Both the position numbers and the translations under genes were made by a program. Shown in pieces: positions 5,741 through 5,833 of a stretch of 5,833 nt of DNA (its first letter is position 1; each line of letters starts with the position of its first letter). This DNA is from an uncultured Selenomonas sp. Its GTDB lineage: Bacteria; Bacillota; Negativicutes; Selenomonadales; Selenomonadaceae. Under the pieces are notes generated by a model. That model ran no database searches. It was not told the DNA's origin and worked only from the letters and a program-made list of their open reading frames with translations. The DNA is taken from the NCBI GenBank assembly GCA_905373085.1, contig CAJPRR010000136.1, positions 1 to 5,833 of the forward strand, in the 5' to 3' direction.

Positions 5741-5833
5741 ATTTTTCCATGTGCTAGTGATTTTTTATGATTCTCTATGATTTTATATCAAAAAACCGCA
5801 CTCTTGAAACAAATGCATCGCCGAAGCCTATGC

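Larger units (their letters stand above)
5677..5833. other. Upstream non-coding region
   Basis: This 157-bp stretch holds the promoter and palindrome. It is AT-rich from about 5690 to 5796; the last 35-40 bp return to a mixed base composition and could be the edge of another gene or its terminator. An ATG at 5813 on the plus strand opens only seven codons before the window ends and has no ribosome site, so I do not call a gene. Confidence 0.6.

Noticed and set aside
5709..5746. Palindrome followed by a T run as an intrinsic terminator on the plus strand
   Set aside because: The stem is almost pure A/T and no plus-strand gene precedes it, so an operator/promoter reading is better.
5776..5792. 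Possible Fnr/Crp-type site (TATGA...TCAAA)
   Set aside because: The TGA and TCA half-sites are 7 bp apart instead of 6, and the outer bases do not match either consensus well.

Overview
The window reads almost entirely on the minus strand. It is one tightly packed operon for respiratory nitrite ammonification: a c-type cytochrome maturation set followed by the cytochromes it most plausibly serves. In transcription order (right to left) it holds ccmA, ccmB, ccmC (frame broken), ccmE, ccmF, nrfH and the first half of nrfA, which runs off the left edge. Neighbouring genes overlap or sit a few bases apart, except for gaps of 54 bp (ccmB-ccmC) and 63 bp (ccmF-nrfH).

The proteins are multi-haem cytochromes and membrane haem-handling proteins, so the host is an anaerobically respiring bacterium. 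Coding DNA is GC-rich, the promoter region is very AT-rich, Shine-Dalgarno sites are strong AAGGAGG types, and TTG starts are common. Protein character resembles diderm Firmicutes of the class Negativicutes (Selenomonas-like). That assignment is from general impression only. A deltaproteobacterial-type organism is the main alternative, because the Ccm set is of the kind first characterised in Desulfovibrio.

The genes fit together as follows. CcmA and CcmB form an ABC transporter that, with CcmC, drives loading of haem onto the chaperone CcmE and its release. CcmF then attaches haem to apocytochromes. NrfH is a membrane-anchored tetrahaem quinol oxidase that feeds electrons to NrfA, which reduces nitrite to ammonium. 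No ccmD, ccmG, ccmH/I or nrfEFG is present in the window. CcmE carries a Cys in a CxxxY motif instead of the classical haem-binding His. This matches the reduced 'System I*' type of cytochrome c maturation.

Points that deserve attention: (1) ccmC has a frame break next to a conserved segment and looks like a deletion of about 20-23 bp; (2) the reduced Ccm set is linked to a NrfA with the unusual CxxCK haem site, and no dedicated lyase is visible; (3) an AT-rich near-perfect 32-bp palindrome overlaps an extended -10 promoter ahead of ccmA; (4) ccmA, nrfH and nrfA most likely start with TTG. Positions 5677-5833 hold the promoter region and no gene I can support.
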